Shown piece by piece: positions 23,737-33,269 of a stretch of DNA of 64,000 nt. The position numbers and the translations under genes are program-made. This stretch comes from Paenibacillus elgii NBRC 100335. Its GTDB lineage: Bacteria; Bacillota; Bacilli; Paenibacillales; NBRC-103111. Under the pieces are notes generated by a model. That model was not told where the DNA came from, made no database searches, and worked only from the letters and a program-made list of their open reading frames with translations. The stretch is taken from positions 1-64,000 of the forward strand of contig NZ_BIMB01000037.1 in assembly GCF_004000865.1 (NCBI RefSeq), written 5' to 3'. Each line of letters starts with the position of its first letter. The first letter of the stretch is position 1.

Positions 23737-25577
23737 ACGGCCGCCTCCTCCTGTTGATACGGCAGCGTGAACGTTACCCGCGTCCCTTGCCCGAGCTCCG
23801 ACTCCAATTGAATGGTGCCGCCGTGCGCCTTCACTATTTCCCGGGCAATCGATAAGCCGAGACCTGTCCCACCCATGCTGCGGGAACGGGCTTTATCTAC
23901 CCGGTAGAAGCGTTCGAAGATCCGGCTCAAATCTTTGCGCGGAATCCCGATGCCGTTATCCTGCACGGAAATTTCCAGCACAGCGTGTTCTCTCCGGCCC
24001 GCATGAATGCGGATATGTCCGCCCTCCGGCGTATATTTGATCGCATTGGAGACCAGGTTGTCGAGCACTTGGTCGATCCGGTCGCGGTCCAGCATAATTT
24101 CGTCCACGTGCTTCTCGACGTCGATTTCGATGGCGATCATGCGCTGCTCTAGTTGAAAAGAGAAGCGGTCCGCCACTTCCTCAAGCATCTCGGTCACGTC
24201 CGTCGTTTCCTTGCTGATAATCGCCTGCTTCGAATCGAGCCTGGACAGCTGCAGCAGGTCCGTGACGAGCCGGATCATCCGCTCCGTTTCGTTTCTTGCC
24301 ACATTGACGAACTTGCCCGCAAGCTGCGGCTCTTCCAGAGCTCCGTCCTCCAGCGCCTCGAGATAGCTCTTGATCGTCGTAAGCGGCGTCCGCAGCTCGT
24401 GCGATACGTTCGCTACGAATTCCCGGCGCGCTTGTTCGAGCTTCTCCTGTCCGGTGACGTCCTGCAGCACCGCAATCGTCCCGGCGGAGCCTTTGCCCTT
24501 GCTGTGAATCGTCGTATACGTCACTTTGACGAACAGCGGATCTTCCTCGGCCTCATGATACAGATGCAGCATCGTCGAATGATCCTCCGTGCCTTCCAGC
24601 ACCTGCATCTTCTCCTGCTGCATCCCAAGCAGCTCGCCAAGCGGCATGCCGAGCGTCGTATCCTCGTTAACCTGCAGGATCTGCTTCGCCCGCCGGTTGA
24701 TCACGATGACGCGCCCGTGGTCGTCCGTGGCGATCAGCCCGTCGTTCATGTTGGACAAGATCGAAGCGAGCTTTTCCTTCTCCTCTTCATTCAGCGATAA
24801 CGCCTCGCGCAGCCGCTCCATCATGAAATTGAACGTATTGCCCAGCTGGCCGATCTCGTCCTCGCCCATCACCCGGATTTTTTCCTCGTATTCGTATCGG
24901 CCTTCAGCTACGGCCGTAGCCTGTCTCGTAATGGCCTTAATCGGATTCGTAATCGTAGACGACAAAATCACGCCGAGACCCGCCGTAAGCGCAAGCGCGA
25001 TTAACGTGCCGGAGATGAAGAAGTTGTTGATCTGGGTCAGCGTTTTGTAGACATCGTCCATCGAAGCAATGATGTATACGGCACCGAGCACCTTGACGCC
25101 CGAACCGATCGGCTTGGCGATAACGATTTTGCGGACGCCGTCGAAGTCGGTGAACAGACGCTGGTTATCCTTAATGCCCTGCAGCGCCCGCGTTACTTCG
25201 GTTTGCGTATTTTTGCTGTTCACGACCGATTGGTTCATCGGCCTTGTCGTCGTAAGCACGACACCGTTCGCATCGATAATCTGGATTTCCGCTTTGCTCG
25301 TCGCGAAGAGGCTGTTTACAAAATCATTCAGATCGGCATACGATTTCTTAGTCGTCTCCGAGTTTTTGTTTTCCTGATTTTCCGTCAGGTACGTCTCCGC
25401 ATACTGCGCGAGCAGCTGCGCCTGCGAGTTCCGGTTCTCGATAAACTCGTTTTTGAGCGACGTTTCCAGCGTCTTAATAAAATAAACCCCGATGAGCTGG
25501 AGTGCGACCAAAATCATCAGCAAATAAATAACAATCAGCTTGGCTTGAATCGATTGGAAGAAACGGATCGGTTTCAT
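23733..25577 (-). CDS. walK: Sensor histidine kinase WalK
   Basis: A 614-residue membrane kinase that controls cell-wall hydrolase genes and is usually essential in low-GC Gram-positives. In order: TM1 (about 13-33), an extracellular Cache/PAS-like sensor (40-180), TM2 (about 187-208), HAMP (TNPIKAITRQATAVAEGRYE), PAS (about 265-370), HisKA with the phosphorylated His in FVANVSHELRTPL (about 390), and the ATPase domain with NLVSNAIKYTPEGG, DNGIGIP and GGTGLGLSIAREIVKAHGG. It is 15 bases downstream of walR. All catalytic boxes are intact. Confidence 0.98.
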   Translation of the reverse strand: MKPIRFFQSIQAKLIVIYLLMILVALQLIGVYFIKTLETSLKNEFIENRNSQAQLLAQYAETYLTENQENKNSETTKKSYADLNDFVNSLFATSKAEIQIIDANGVVLTTTRPMNQSVVNSKNTQTEVTRALQGIKDNQRLFTDFDGVRKIVIAKPIGSGVKVLGAVYIIASMDDVYKTLTQINNFFISGTLIALALTAGLGVILSSTITNPIKAITRQATAVAEGRYEYEEKIRVMGEDEIGQLGNTFNFMMERLREALSLNEEEKEKLASILSNMNDGLIATDDHGRVIVINRRAKQILQVNEDTTLGMPLGELLGMQQEKMQVLEGTEDHSTMLHLYHEAEEDPLFVKVTYTTIHSKGKGSAGTIAVLQDVTGQEKLEQARREFVANVSHELRTPLTTIKSYLEALEDGALEEPQLAGKFVNVARNETERMIRLVTDLLQLSRLDSKQAIISKETTDVTEMLEEVADRFSFQLEQRMIAIEIDVEKHVDEIMLDRDRIDQVLDNLVSNAIKYTPEGGHIRIHAGRREHAVLEISVQDNGIGIPRKDLSRIFERFYRVDKARSRSMGGTGLGLSIAREIVKAHGGTIQLESELGQGTRVTFTLPYQQEEAAV

Positions 25578-25592
25578 TGGCTCGGCCTCTGC

Positions 25593-26330
25593 TTAATAGC
25601 CGCCGGCGCTTGCTTTCGAATTGCGCATCATGTACCCGAGGCCGCGCCGGGTAATAATGTACTCCGGACGGCTCGGATCGTCCTCAAGCTTCTCGCGCAG
25701 TCTGCGGATCGTCACGTCGACCGTCCGCACATCGCCGAAATATTCGAAGCCCCATACCGCTTGAAGCAGATGCTCCCGCGTCATGACTTTGCCGCTGTTC
25801 TTGGCCATGTACTGCACCAGTTCGAATTCCCGGTGTGTCAAATCGAGCGGAACGTCGTCCTTATATACAACGTACATGTCCGTATCGATAAACAAGCTCT
25901 GGATACGCAGCCCTTGCCGGGCTTCTTCCTCGTTCGGCTGCGCTTGGGCTGCCGCCGGCACCGCCGACTTCGTATGACGGCGCAAATGTGCCTTCACCCG
26001 GGCCAACAGCTCGCGCGTGCCGAACGGCTTCGTCACGTAATCGTCGGCTCCAAGCTCCAAGCCGAGCACCTTGTCGATTTCGTTATCCTTCGCCGTCAGC
26101 ATGATGATCGGCGTGTTCAGCTTCACCCGTACTTCCCGGCAGACGTCCATACCGTCCTTGACCGGCAGCATCAGGTCGAGCAGAATCAGGTCCGGGTTTT
26201 CGGAATAGGCAAGATCCACGGCCGCTCCACCGTCATAAGCGCAGATGACCTCGTGGCCTTCTTTTTCCAAGTTGAATTTCAATATATCGGCAATCGGCTG
26301 TTCATCGTCGACGACGAGAATTTTGGCCAT
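25593..26330 (-). CDS. walR: Response regulator WalR
   Basis: A 245-residue OmpR-type regulator. Receiver domain (1-120): acidic pocket ILVVDDEQP, phospho-Asp in [10 protein letters not shown] (about 53), and MLTAKD and [18 protein letters not shown]-binding winged helix (about 145-235): [42 protein letters not shown]. It is partner of WalK, which follows at once, and the first gene of the wal operon. Confidence 0.98.
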   Translation of the reverse strand: MAKILVVDDEQPIADILKFNLEKEGHEVICAYDGGAAVDLAYSENPDLILLDLMLPVKDGMDVCREVRVKLNTPIIMLTAKDNEIDKVLGLELGADDYVTKPFGTRELLARVKAHLRRHTKSAVPAAAQAQPNEEEARQGLRIQSLFIDTDMYVVYKDDVPLDLTHREFELVQYMAKNSGKVMTREHLLQAVWGFEYFGDVRTVDVTIRRLREKLEDDPSRPEYIITRRGLGYMMRNSKASAGGY

Positions 26331-26454
26331 GCTTTGTTCACCGCCTGTCAGAGACTGCGTTGCATCCGTACTACGCTCCTTGCTTCGCGCGGCCGAATGT
26401 CAACGATATCCTATCCATGGTAAGCTATTCTATTATTTTACCACATCCTGAAGC

Positions 26455-26495
26455 AAAAAGAGACACGGAAGCCCAGGTTTCCTGTGACTTCCATG
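26455..26495 (-). terminator. Terminator of the M23 peptidase gene
   Basis: CATGGAAG and CTTCCGTG pair on the minus strand and are followed by TCTCTTTTTG. The structure ends between the peptidase stop (26516) and the walR promoter region. Confidence 0.6.
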
Positions 26496-26515
26496 CCCCT
26501 TTATCTCTCCAGCCT

Positions 26516-28087
26516 TTATTGGTTCAAATACTTCAGCGGATTATCCGGCGTTTCGTTCTTCTGTACCTCGAAGTGCAGATGCACGCCCGTCGAATCTCCG
26601 GTGCTGCCCATATAACCGATCTTCTCGCCCTTCTCGACGATCTTGTCGACGCTCGTATTGATCTGGTTCAAATGGCCATACAGCGTGCGGTAGCCGTTCA
26701 TATGATCGATTATGATGCAGTTGCCGTACCCGCTCTTCTCGCCGGCAAATACGACTTTGCCGTTGTCCGACGCCATAATGTTGCGGTTGCCGGTCAAATC
26801 GACACCTTTATGGAACGCGCCCCAACGGGTGCCGAACGTGCTCGTAATCGTTGCCGACAGTACCGGCCAAGCGAATTTGCCCGTTCCTTCGCCTTTGATC
26901 ACTTTGGTGCCTTTCTTCACGACGGCTTTGACCGGCTGTTGAACGACCTCTTCGCTTAAGACCGTCTCCGCCTCAAGCAGCCCATTTACTTTCGTAAGCT
27001 GATAGGTCATTTTCTTGAGACCATTCTTACCGGGACTCAACACCTCGGATTCGCCAAGTCGCATGTTGTCATCCTGCTTCACTTCGGTCTCGTAGGCAAT
27101 CTCTTGATTTTCCACCACTTTTTCGACCGTCCGCACGGCAAGCGTCGGCTGCAGGACAGTCAAATCAAGCTGTTGGCCAACCTTGATCATATCGTCGCTG
27201 ATCGTGGGATTGTTCTGATAAATAACCTGCTTCGGAATATTCAGCTTCTTTGCGATGCACGAGACACAATCGCCCTTCTCCACCGTATATTTCGTCGGCT
27301 GAGCATCGCCGGTCTCCAGCTTTTTGCGCAGGTCCTCCGGATTCACCAGTTGCTTCGGCTCAATCTTCACTTCCTGAAGATCGACTTTTTGCACGAAGTC
27401 CGCTTTTTGCAGCTCCGTTTGCGCTGGTGTACCCGCCGCGGGAGACGCCGACAAGATGCTTACGCGCCCCGACATCTTCTTCGTTTGCATCGATGCGATC
27501 GCATTGTTCTTGATTTGGTCCAGCACCGTCTTCGCCGTCGCTTCATCCTTTACGATCCCCATCGGTTTGCCGTCCACCACAAGCTGCACGCCTACGGGGT
27601 ACGAGGAGAAATAGCCGCTGAGCTTATCGAGCACGGCTTGGTCATTCGCATTGTGGCTGAAAACCCTTTCAGGCGTTAATTCGAGTTTCGGTTCCGTTAC
27701 GACCATCCGAAGATCGGCCTCGCTCTTGGACAGCTGTTCCCGCTTATTTTGCTTATATTCCTCGACCTTGGAAGGATCGGATACGATTCCGATCAAGTCT
27801 CCGTTCGCATATACCTGATAATAATCGTTCATATTGGCTTCGACCAATTCATGTCCGCTAACAACAACCGCCGCCATCAAGCCAAGCGCAGATACCGATT
27901 TGATGAACATCCATTTATGTAAAATGATTCGGTTTTTCATCCGTTCAAGCGCTGTCGCTCCCGGTACCTCCGACACCGCCGCTGGCTTTACGCCTTCATC
28001 CAAATTATTCGACCGATCCGCAGACCTTGGAGCGCGAAGCTTGTCCAACAGGCCCTTGAGTCGATCTGCTCCTTTGAAAAATTTCAT
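26516..28087 (-). CDS. M23 metallopeptidase with LysM and G5 domains
   Basis: A 523-residue wall-acting protein. There is a cytoplasmic N-terminal stretch of about 60 residues and a membrane helix (SVSALGLMAAVVVSG). LysM is near residue 270 (YTVEKGDCVSCIAKKLNIPK) and G5 near 330-395. The C-terminal M23 (lysostaphin-like) peptidase has HKGVDL and HLHFEVQ, supplying the zinc ligands HxxxD and HxH. It probably cleaves peptidoglycan cross-bridges or stems. It lies directly upstream of the wal operon on the same strand, fitting WalRK control of wall hydrolases, though no clear WalR box was found. Confidence 0.9.
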   Translation of the reverse strand: MKFFKGADRLKGLLDKLRAPRSADRSNNLDEGVKPAAVSEVPGATALERMKNRIILHKWMFIKSVSALGLMAAVVVSGHELVEANMNDYYQVYANGDLIGIVSDPSKVEEYKQNKREQLSKSEADLRMVVTEPKLELTPERVFSHNANDQAVLDKLSGYFSSYPVGVQLVVDGKPMGIVKDEATAKTVLDQIKNNAIASMQTKKMSGRVSILSASPAAGTPAQTELQKADFVQKVDLQEVKIEPKQLVNPEDLRKKLETGDAQPTKYTVEKGDCVSCIAKKLNIPKQVIYQNNPTISDDMIKVGQQLDLTVLQPTLAVRTVEKVVENQEIAYETEVKQDDNMRLGESEVLSPGKNGLKKMTYQLTKVNGLLEAETVLSEEVVQQPVKAVVKKGTKVIKGEGTGKFAWPVLSATITSTFGTRWGAFHKGVDLTGNRNIMASDNGKVVFAGEKSGYGNCIIIDHMNGYRTLYGHLNQINTSVDKIVEKGEKIGYMGSTGDSTGVHLHFEVQKNETPDNPLKYLNQ

Positions 28088-28395
28088 TTTCTTCTCCTTT
28101 TAAGCCGTTTTTTGCCGCATTCGAACCTCAGCTTCCCCGGTCTTAAGACCGACGGATGCGATGCTTTTCCTGATGACACGTTTCTTTTTCTCTAAGTCTA
28201 TAGTCTCATGTTGTCTGGGCGTACGTTCACAGGTTCGCTTACGATGTGCACATAAAAACACTAAAAAAAGGGACAATAACCCAATGGGTTAAAAACTACT
28301 TTATAAATTTACCACATTGACTTTGCCCATTTCAACAAAATCGTATCTTATCCCACATGAAGGCGGAGAAAGTGACAGGAGTGTGAAGACAATCG

Positions 28396-28659
28396 ATGGA
28401 AAATTTTACGGCGACTTTCCGAAGTGAACATGACCTGCAGCAAGCCATAGATGCGCTGCGCAAGCAGGGCGTCGTCGATCTCCAGATCGAGCCGGGGGTG
28501 GAGCCGCATCAGCCGATGCCAGTATCCCTTCTGGGCGGCGGACTATCTCATTTGTCAATAGCCGAAAGTCCCGCCTGCTTGCTGCAGGTCGTTGTCGAAT
28601 CATCGCGGATTCGACAAGCCGAAGACACGGTAACCCGCTTCGGGGGGTCCGTTGAATAG
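28396..28659 (+). CDS. Small hypothetical protein
   Basis: An 87-residue protein, MENFTATFRSEHDLQQAIDA and so on, ending IRQAEDTVTRFGGSVE. The beta-alpha-beta pattern at both ends suggests a small ferredoxin-like fold. A possible AGGAG lies rather far (14 bases) upstream of ATG 28396. It is followed by a terminator hairpin. Divergent from the M23 peptidase. Function unknown. Confidence 0.6.
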   Translation: MENFTATFRSEHDLQQAIDALRKQGVVDLQIEPGVEPHQPMPVSLLGGGLSHLSIAESPACLLQVVVESSRIRQAEDTVTRFGGSVE

Positions 28660-28685
28660 GGAGACTCCGAACGAGGAAAAAAATA

Positions 28686-28710
28686 AACGCCCTGCGCGCG
28701 TCAGGGCGTT
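28686..28710 (+). terminator. Terminator hairpin after the 28396 gene
   Basis: AACGCCCTG / CAGGGCGTT stem with a seven-base loop. The T-rich tail is poor (TGT). It is almost the same as the hairpin at 28917-28942. Confidence 0.6.
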
Positions 28711-28916
28711 GTAGGCTGTTGAGAATCCTTAGAAGTAAAAAACTCAGCCAAATAGAGGTGGGGTATATCCCGTAAGAGTTTACGTCCGCCTTTGAAATCC
28801 GTGAAAATACCGCTAATTCTAATCAAGTTCACGGTTTTCAAGAGCGGCTGGAGGGATATACCCCGCCGGCGTATGCAGAGAGTTTTCTATGCGAATCGGA
28901 TTCCTCAACACGCTCA
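28711..28916. mobile_element. MITE-like long inverted repeat
   Basis: About 205 bases whose two halves are inverted copies with mismatches. Paired segments include TGTTGAGAATCC / GGATTCCTCAACA, GGGGTATATCCC / GGGATATACCCC, and TTGAAATCCGTGAA / TTCACGGTTTTCAA. There is no coding frame. It lies exactly between two near-identical terminator hairpins, suggesting either insertion into a hairpin with duplication, or joint mobilisation. I infer a non-autonomous element; the transposase family is unknown. Confidence 0.55.
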
Positions 28917-28942
28917 AACGCCCTGCTCTCGTCAGGGCGTTT
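28917..28942. terminator. Hairpin overlapping the 3' end of the 28932 gene
   Basis: AACGCCCTG / CAGGGCGTT stem, with TTTCCTTTT following on the plus strand. The stop codon of the 28932 gene lies inside the stem. Confidence 0.55.
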
Positions 28943-29636
28943 CCTTTTGAATTAAATCCATCAACTGCTTATACTCGTCAGACTTCAACGATTTTTGGAG
29001 GAGCCGCTCGATTTCCTTCAGCTCACCGGCCGTAATGCCGTCCTCCATCAGCTTGGATATCGTCTGCATGTCTTCCTGCGGCACGCGCGAGACCATCAAG
29101 GAAAAGATTTTCGCCTTGTCCGCTTCGGACAACTGCTCCTTCTTCTTCGTCACTTCCTCGCTCGAGACCACGATCCTCTGTTCCTGCCCTGTGAGACTGT
29201 CCTTCTTGCTGCTTGCCTTCCCCGATTGGCGGCTCCAGACGGCGACCGCGTCCTCCGGCACCCTATAAGGGTCATCGTTCGCCTTACCGCTGCCTGGAGC
29301 CGTCGTTTTGCCGTCCATCTGCGTGCGTTCCTTCGTGCCGGTTTCCGAAGAGGAAGGCGTATTGCCTGCCGGAGGCACGGACACCGCCAAGTCTTTAGGC
29401 TTCGCGGGCACGCCGTTCCCGCCCCCCGCGCCAAGCCCCAGCTGCGCCGTGAACCGGCTCATGAAGGCGCCCCATTCGATCTTTTGCCCGGCCGGACGCG
29501 GAATATGATATTGGTCGAGCAATAAGTCCACATAGGTATTGGCAGCCGCGAACGTCAGCGCCACACAGCAAAGCGAGGTAACCGCCGCACTGACCGCCAG
29601 CTTGGCGATCCCTAACAGCCATTTCATCCCGGACAT
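28932..29636 (-). CDS. Membrane-anchored protein of unknown function
   Basis: A 234-residue protein: an N-terminal membrane helix (LAVSAAVTSLCCVALTFAAA), then a low-complexity Gly/Pro/Ser/Thr-rich middle (about 70-125), then a charged helical C-terminal part ending EIERLLQKSLKSDEYKQLMD. The layout suggests an anchored extracytoplasmic helper protein. The last codons and stop lie within the 28917 hairpin. It is on the same strand as purA, about 155 bases downstream of it. Family not recognised. Confidence 0.7.
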   Translation of the reverse strand: MSGMKWLLGIAKLAVSAAVTSLCCVALTFAAANTYVDLLLDQYHIPRPAGQKIEWGAFMSRFTAQLGLGAGGGNGVPAKPKDLAVSVPPAGNTPSSSETGTKERTQMDGKTTAPGSGKANDDPYRVPEDAVAVWSRQSGKASSKKDSLTGQEQRIVVSSEEVTKKKEQLSEADKAKIFSLMVSRVPQEDMQTISKLMEDGITAGELKEIERLLQKSLKSDEYKQLMDLIQKETP

Positions 29637-29731
29637 CTCCCATCTTGCCTTCTGCTACTGTATTCACAGTATTGACCTTTTTCTGGGAAACCAACCGGGG
29701 GATGCCGGGGAAAAATACAAACACGGACATG

Positions 29732-29774
29732 AAAAACCCCTCGCCACCGTCCTTCAAGAACGGTTCGAGGGGTT
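29732..29774 (-). terminator. Terminator of purA
   Basis: AACCCCTCG / CGAGGGGTT stem, followed by TTTTTC on the minus strand, 20 bases after the purA stop. Confidence 0.85.
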
Positions 29775-29793
29775 GCGTATTTCAACTTCCAAA

Positions 29794-31077
29794 TTAATAA
29801 ATCGGCTTCACCAGATTCGTCTGCTCGCGGTTGCGGCCAACCGAGAAGATCGCGATCGGAATGCCTGTCAGCTCGGACACGCGCTCGACGTAACGTCTGG
29901 CGTTCTCCGGCAGATCCTCAAGCTTGCGGACGCCGGACAAGTCTTCGCTCCAGCCCGGAAGCTCTTCGTACACCGGCTGGCACTCAGCCAGCATTTTCAG
30001 GCTTGCCGGATAATGGCTTATTGTCTCGCCACGGTACGTATAGGCGGTGCAGATTTTGACCGTTTCCAGACCGGCGAGCACGTCGAGCGAGTTCAAGGAC
30101 AAGCCCGTGATGCCGCTCACCCGGCGGGCGTGACGGACGACGACGCTGTCGAACCAGCCGACGCGGCGCGGTCTGCCGGTGACTGTACCGTACTCGTTAC
30201 CACGCTCGCGAATCCAGTCGCCGGTTTCGTTCATCAGCTCGGTCGGGAACGGACCGTCGCCTACGCGCGTCGTATACGATTTGGCCACACCGATGATTTG
30301 CTGAATCTTCGAAGGACCGACACCCGAACCGATGCAGACGCCGCCCGCCGAAGGGTTCGACGAGGTGACGAACGGGTATGTGCCTTGGTCGATATCGAGC
30401 ATGACGCCTTGCGCCCCTTCGAACAGCACCTTCTTGCCATCGTCGATCAGGTCGTTCAAGATGACCGACGTATCGGTGACGTAAGGACGTAGCTGCTCGG
30501 CGTATCCGAGGTATTCCTGAATGATCGAGTCGGCGTCGATCCCTTTGGAGCCGTATACTTGCTCGATCAGCGTGTTCTTTTCGGCGACGAGCCGGCGCAC
30601 TTTGCTCTCGAATTCTTCCGCATCCATCAGATCGGCGATCCGGATGCCGTTACGCGCCGCTTTGTCCATATAGCAAGGGCCGATCCCTTTGCGGGTCGTG
30701 CCGATTTTGTTATCGCCTTTGCGCTCTTCTTCCAAACCGTCGAGCAGCAAATGATACGGCATGATGACATGCGCGCGGTCGCTGATGCGCAGGTTCTTCG
30801 TTGTGAAGCCGTTCTCGTGAATATAGCGGATTTCTTCAAGCAACGCACCCGGATTAATAACCATCCCGTTGCCGATGACGCATACTTTATCTTCATAAAA
30901 AATGCCGGAAGGAATCATCGTCAGCTTATACTTTTTATCGTTAATGAGAATGGTGTGTCCTGCGTTGTTCCCGCCCTGATAGCGCGCGACAACCTCAGCG
31001 GACTCTGCCAGAAAGTCGGTAATCTTTCCTTTTCCTTCGTCTCCCCATTGGGTTCCGACAACCACTACCGTTGACAT
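29794..31077 (-). CDS. purA: Adenylosuccinate synthetase
   Basis: A 427-residue enzyme making adenylosuccinate from IMP, aspartate and GTP, the first step from IMP to AMP. The N-terminal P-loop is [14 protein letters not shown], followed by [11 protein letters not shown] and IPSGI. C-terminally, the GTP-binding KICTAYTY and VGRNREQT are present. Start ATG 31077 ([12 protein letters not shown]) has GGGGGT seven bases upstream and matches the family; the frame open earlier crosses an inverted repeat (AGGTGG...CCACCT) in the leader. Monocistronic by its terminator. Confidence 0.98.
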   Translation of the reverse strand: MSTVVVVGTQWGDEGKGKITDFLAESAEVVARYQGGNNAGHTILINDKKYKLTMIPSGIFYEDKVCVIGNGMVINPGALLEEIRYIHENGFTTKNLRISDRAHVIMPYHLLLDGLEEERKGDNKIGTTRKGIGPCYMDKAARNGIRIADLMDAEEFESKVRRLVAEKNTLIEQVYGSKGIDADSIIQEYLGYAEQLRPYVTDTSVILNDLIDDGKKVLFEGAQGVMLDIDQGTYPFVTSSNPSAGGVCIGSGVGPSKIQQIIGVAKSYTTRVGDGPFPTELMNETGDWIRERGNEYGTVTGRPRRVGWFDSVVVRHARRVSGITGLSLNSLDVLAGLETVKICTAYTYRGETISHYPASLKMLAECQPVYEELPGWSEDLSGVRKLEDLPENARRYVERVSELTGIPIAIFSVGRNREQTNLVKPIY

Positions 31078-31349
31078 CTTCACTACCCCCGTGAGGTGGG
31101 AAACCACCTAATATTAGCCTTTACGGTGCAACGCACCATGACTAGTTTAGCAGTTGACTAGCGCAAAGTCAATAAAAACGAACAATTATAATCCTTCGCC
31201 CAGCATTGTTCGGAAAACATCGACAACCCCTTCTAACGCAAAAAAACGGCACTGCGCGTATTCTACCGCAGGATGCCGTCCTTTATGCTAACCTAAACCA
31301 ATTTCCGCAAAAAATGTTCCCCGTGCAACAAATCGTACCAATGCTACGG

Positions 31350-32708
31350 TTAACGCGCCATCGCCATCTCCTGGTGCGACCGGTCGAGATTGACGAATTT
31401 GTTGTAGTTTTTGAGAAACGCCAGCTCCACCGTCCCGACTGGGCCGTTCCGCTGCTTGGCGATAATGATCTCAATGATGTTCTTCTTCTCGGATTCCTTG
31501 TCGTAGTAATCGTCCCGGTACAGGAACGCCACGATATCAGCGTCCTGCTCGATCGAACCGGATTCCCGAAGGTCGGACATCATCGGCCGCTTATCCTGCC
31601 GCTGCTCTACGCCCCGGCTGAGCTGCGACAGCGCAATGACCGGCACGTCCAGCTCACGGGCGATTTGCTTTAGCGTCCGCGAAATTTCAGATACTTCCTG
31701 CTGCCGGTTATCGCCCTTGCCGCGGCCGTGAATCAGCTGCAGGTAGTCGATCAGAATCATACCGAGGCCCTTCTCCTTCTTCAGCCTGCGGCACTTCGCC
31801 CGAATGTCCGCCACCGTAACGGACGGCGAGTCGTCGATGTAGATATTCGCCTCCGACAGCGATCCGATCGCCATCGTCAGCTTCTCCCAGTCGTCCGGCT
31901 CCAAAAAGCCCGTCCGCATCCGGCCGGCGTCCACATTCGCCTCCGCACAGATCATCCGCTGCACGAGCTGGGCCGCGCCCATCTCGAGACTGAAGATGGC
32001 CACGGTTTCCTTCTCCCGCACCCCGACGTTCTGCGCGATGTTCAGGGCGAAGGCGGTTTTCCCTACCGAAGGACGCGCCGCTACAATAATGAGGTCCGAA
32101 CGCTGAAATCCGGACGTCATCTTGTCGAGATCGGCAAAGCCGGAACGGACTCCCGTCGTGCTCCCCTTCTGGTTGAAGAGGAATTCGACCTTGTCGAAAA
32201 CCTCCATCAGCACGTCTTTGATGGCAATAAAGCCGGAGCCCGAACGTGCCTGCGAAATCTCCATAATCCGCTGCTCGGCGTCGCTGAGCAGCGTTCCCAC
32301 TTCGTCCTCGCCGGAATACCCATTCGTGACGATCTGGGTCGCGGCGCGGATCAGGCGGCGGAGCATCGACTTCTCTTCCACGATCTGCGCGTAGTAATCG
32401 ACGTTGGCTGCCGTCGGCACCGCATTGGCCAGCTCCGACAAATAGCTGATGCCGCCGACTTCCTCCAGCTGCTTCTTATCCTGCAGCCGGGCCGTTAGCG
32501 TGATCAAATCGACCGGCTCATTCGCCTCCGCAATTTCGATCATCGCTTCGAAGATGCGCTGGTGCGAGCCGCGGTAGAAGTCGTCGCTCGTCACCCGCTC
32601 CATCGACGTGACCAGCGCGTCGCCGTCAAGCAAAATAGCGCCGAGCACCGCCTGCTCGGCTTCCAAATTTTGCGGAGGGATGCGATCCATAAACAAACTC
32701 TCGTTCAT
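31350..32708 (-). CDS. dnaB: Replicative DNA helicase DnaB (DnaC of Bacillus)
   Basis: A 452-residue hexameric helicase unwinding DNA at the fork. The N-terminal DnaB domain (IPPQNLEAEQAVLGAILLDG) is followed by the RecA-like domain with Walker A ARPSVGKTAFALN (about 210), Walker B LGMILIDYLQLI, and the arginine-finger/DnaB box near GVEQRQDKRPMMSDLRESGSIEQDAD. ATG 32708 has GGGGAGG upstream. Next to rplI, as in Bacillus. Confidence 0.98.
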   Translation of the reverse strand: MNESLFMDRIPPQNLEAEQAVLGAILLDGDALVTSMERVTSDDFYRGSHQRIFEAMIEIAEANEPVDLITLTARLQDKKQLEEVGGISYLSELANAVPTAANVDYYAQIVEEKSMLRRLIRAATQIVTNGYSGEDEVGTLLSDAEQRIMEISQARSGSGFIAIKDVLMEVFDKVEFLFNQKGSTTGVRSGFADLDKMTSGFQRSDLIIVAARPSVGKTAFALNIAQNVGVREKETVAIFSLEMGAAQLVQRMICAEANVDAGRMRTGFLEPDDWEKLTMAIGSLSEANIYIDDSPSVTVADIRAKCRRLKKEKGLGMILIDYLQLIHGRGKGDNRQQEVSEISRTLKQIARELDVPVIALSQLSRGVEQRQDKRPMMSDLRESGSIEQDADIVAFLYRDDYYDKESEKKNIIEIIIAKQRNGPVGTVELAFLKNYNKFVNLDRSHQEMAMAR

Positions 32709-32825
32709 CCGTTATCCTCCCCACTGGATACTGCCTTATAACGACGCAGGAGCCGGCTGCTTTTCACCGCCCGCTCCTGCACTGTCATTTCCCCAAAATA
32801 CCGTATATTCATCGGTCCAGCCGAT

Positions 32826-33269
32826 CTATTCTTCCACCACGTGAACCTTCAGCTTGCTGCTCACTTCCGGATGCAGCTTAACGACAACCTCGGTCACCCC
32901 GAGTGTACGGATCGGCTCATCCATTACGATTTTGCGCTTGTCCAGCTTGATCCCCTGCTTCTCCAGCGCTTCCGCTACCTGCTTGTTCGATACGGCACCG
33001 AACAAGCGGCCGTCCGCTCCGGATTTTGCTTTCAGCTGAACCGTCAGCTCGCCGAGCTTCTTGCCGAGCTCCTGCGCGTCCGCTTTCTCCTGCGCTTTTT
33101 TACGATCCTCGGCCTTCTTTTGCTGCTCCAGCGTCTTCATCGCCGCATCGCTGGCCGGCGCGGCCAACTGTTGTTTAAATAAGAAGTTTGTCGCATAGCC
33201 CTCGGAAACCTCTTTCACTTCGCCTTTCTTTCCTTGGCCTTTGACGTCCTTCAACAGAATGACTTTCAT
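32826..33269 (-). CDS. rplI: 50S ribosomal protein L9
   Basis: A 147-residue protein with the L9 N-terminal domain [20 protein letters not shown], a long central helix (about 40-75) and a C-terminal RNA-binding domain ([20 protein letters not shown]). It binds 23S rRNA near the L1 stalk base. It overlaps the gdpP stop by four bases (ATGA), so it is coupled to gdpP. Confidence 0.97.
   Translation of the reverse strand: MKVILLKDVKGQGKKGEVKEVSEGYATNFLFKQQLAAPASDAAMKTLEQQKKAEDRKKAQEKADAQELGKKLGELTVQLKAKSGADGRLFGAVSNKQVAEALEKQGIKLDKRKIVMDEPIRTLGVTEVVVKLHPEVSSKLKVHVVEE

Noticed and set aside
26331-26455. WalR boxes (TGTWAH-N5-TGTWAH) upstream of walR or the M23 gene
   Set aside because: I could not find a pair with correct spacing on either strand, so no site is reported.
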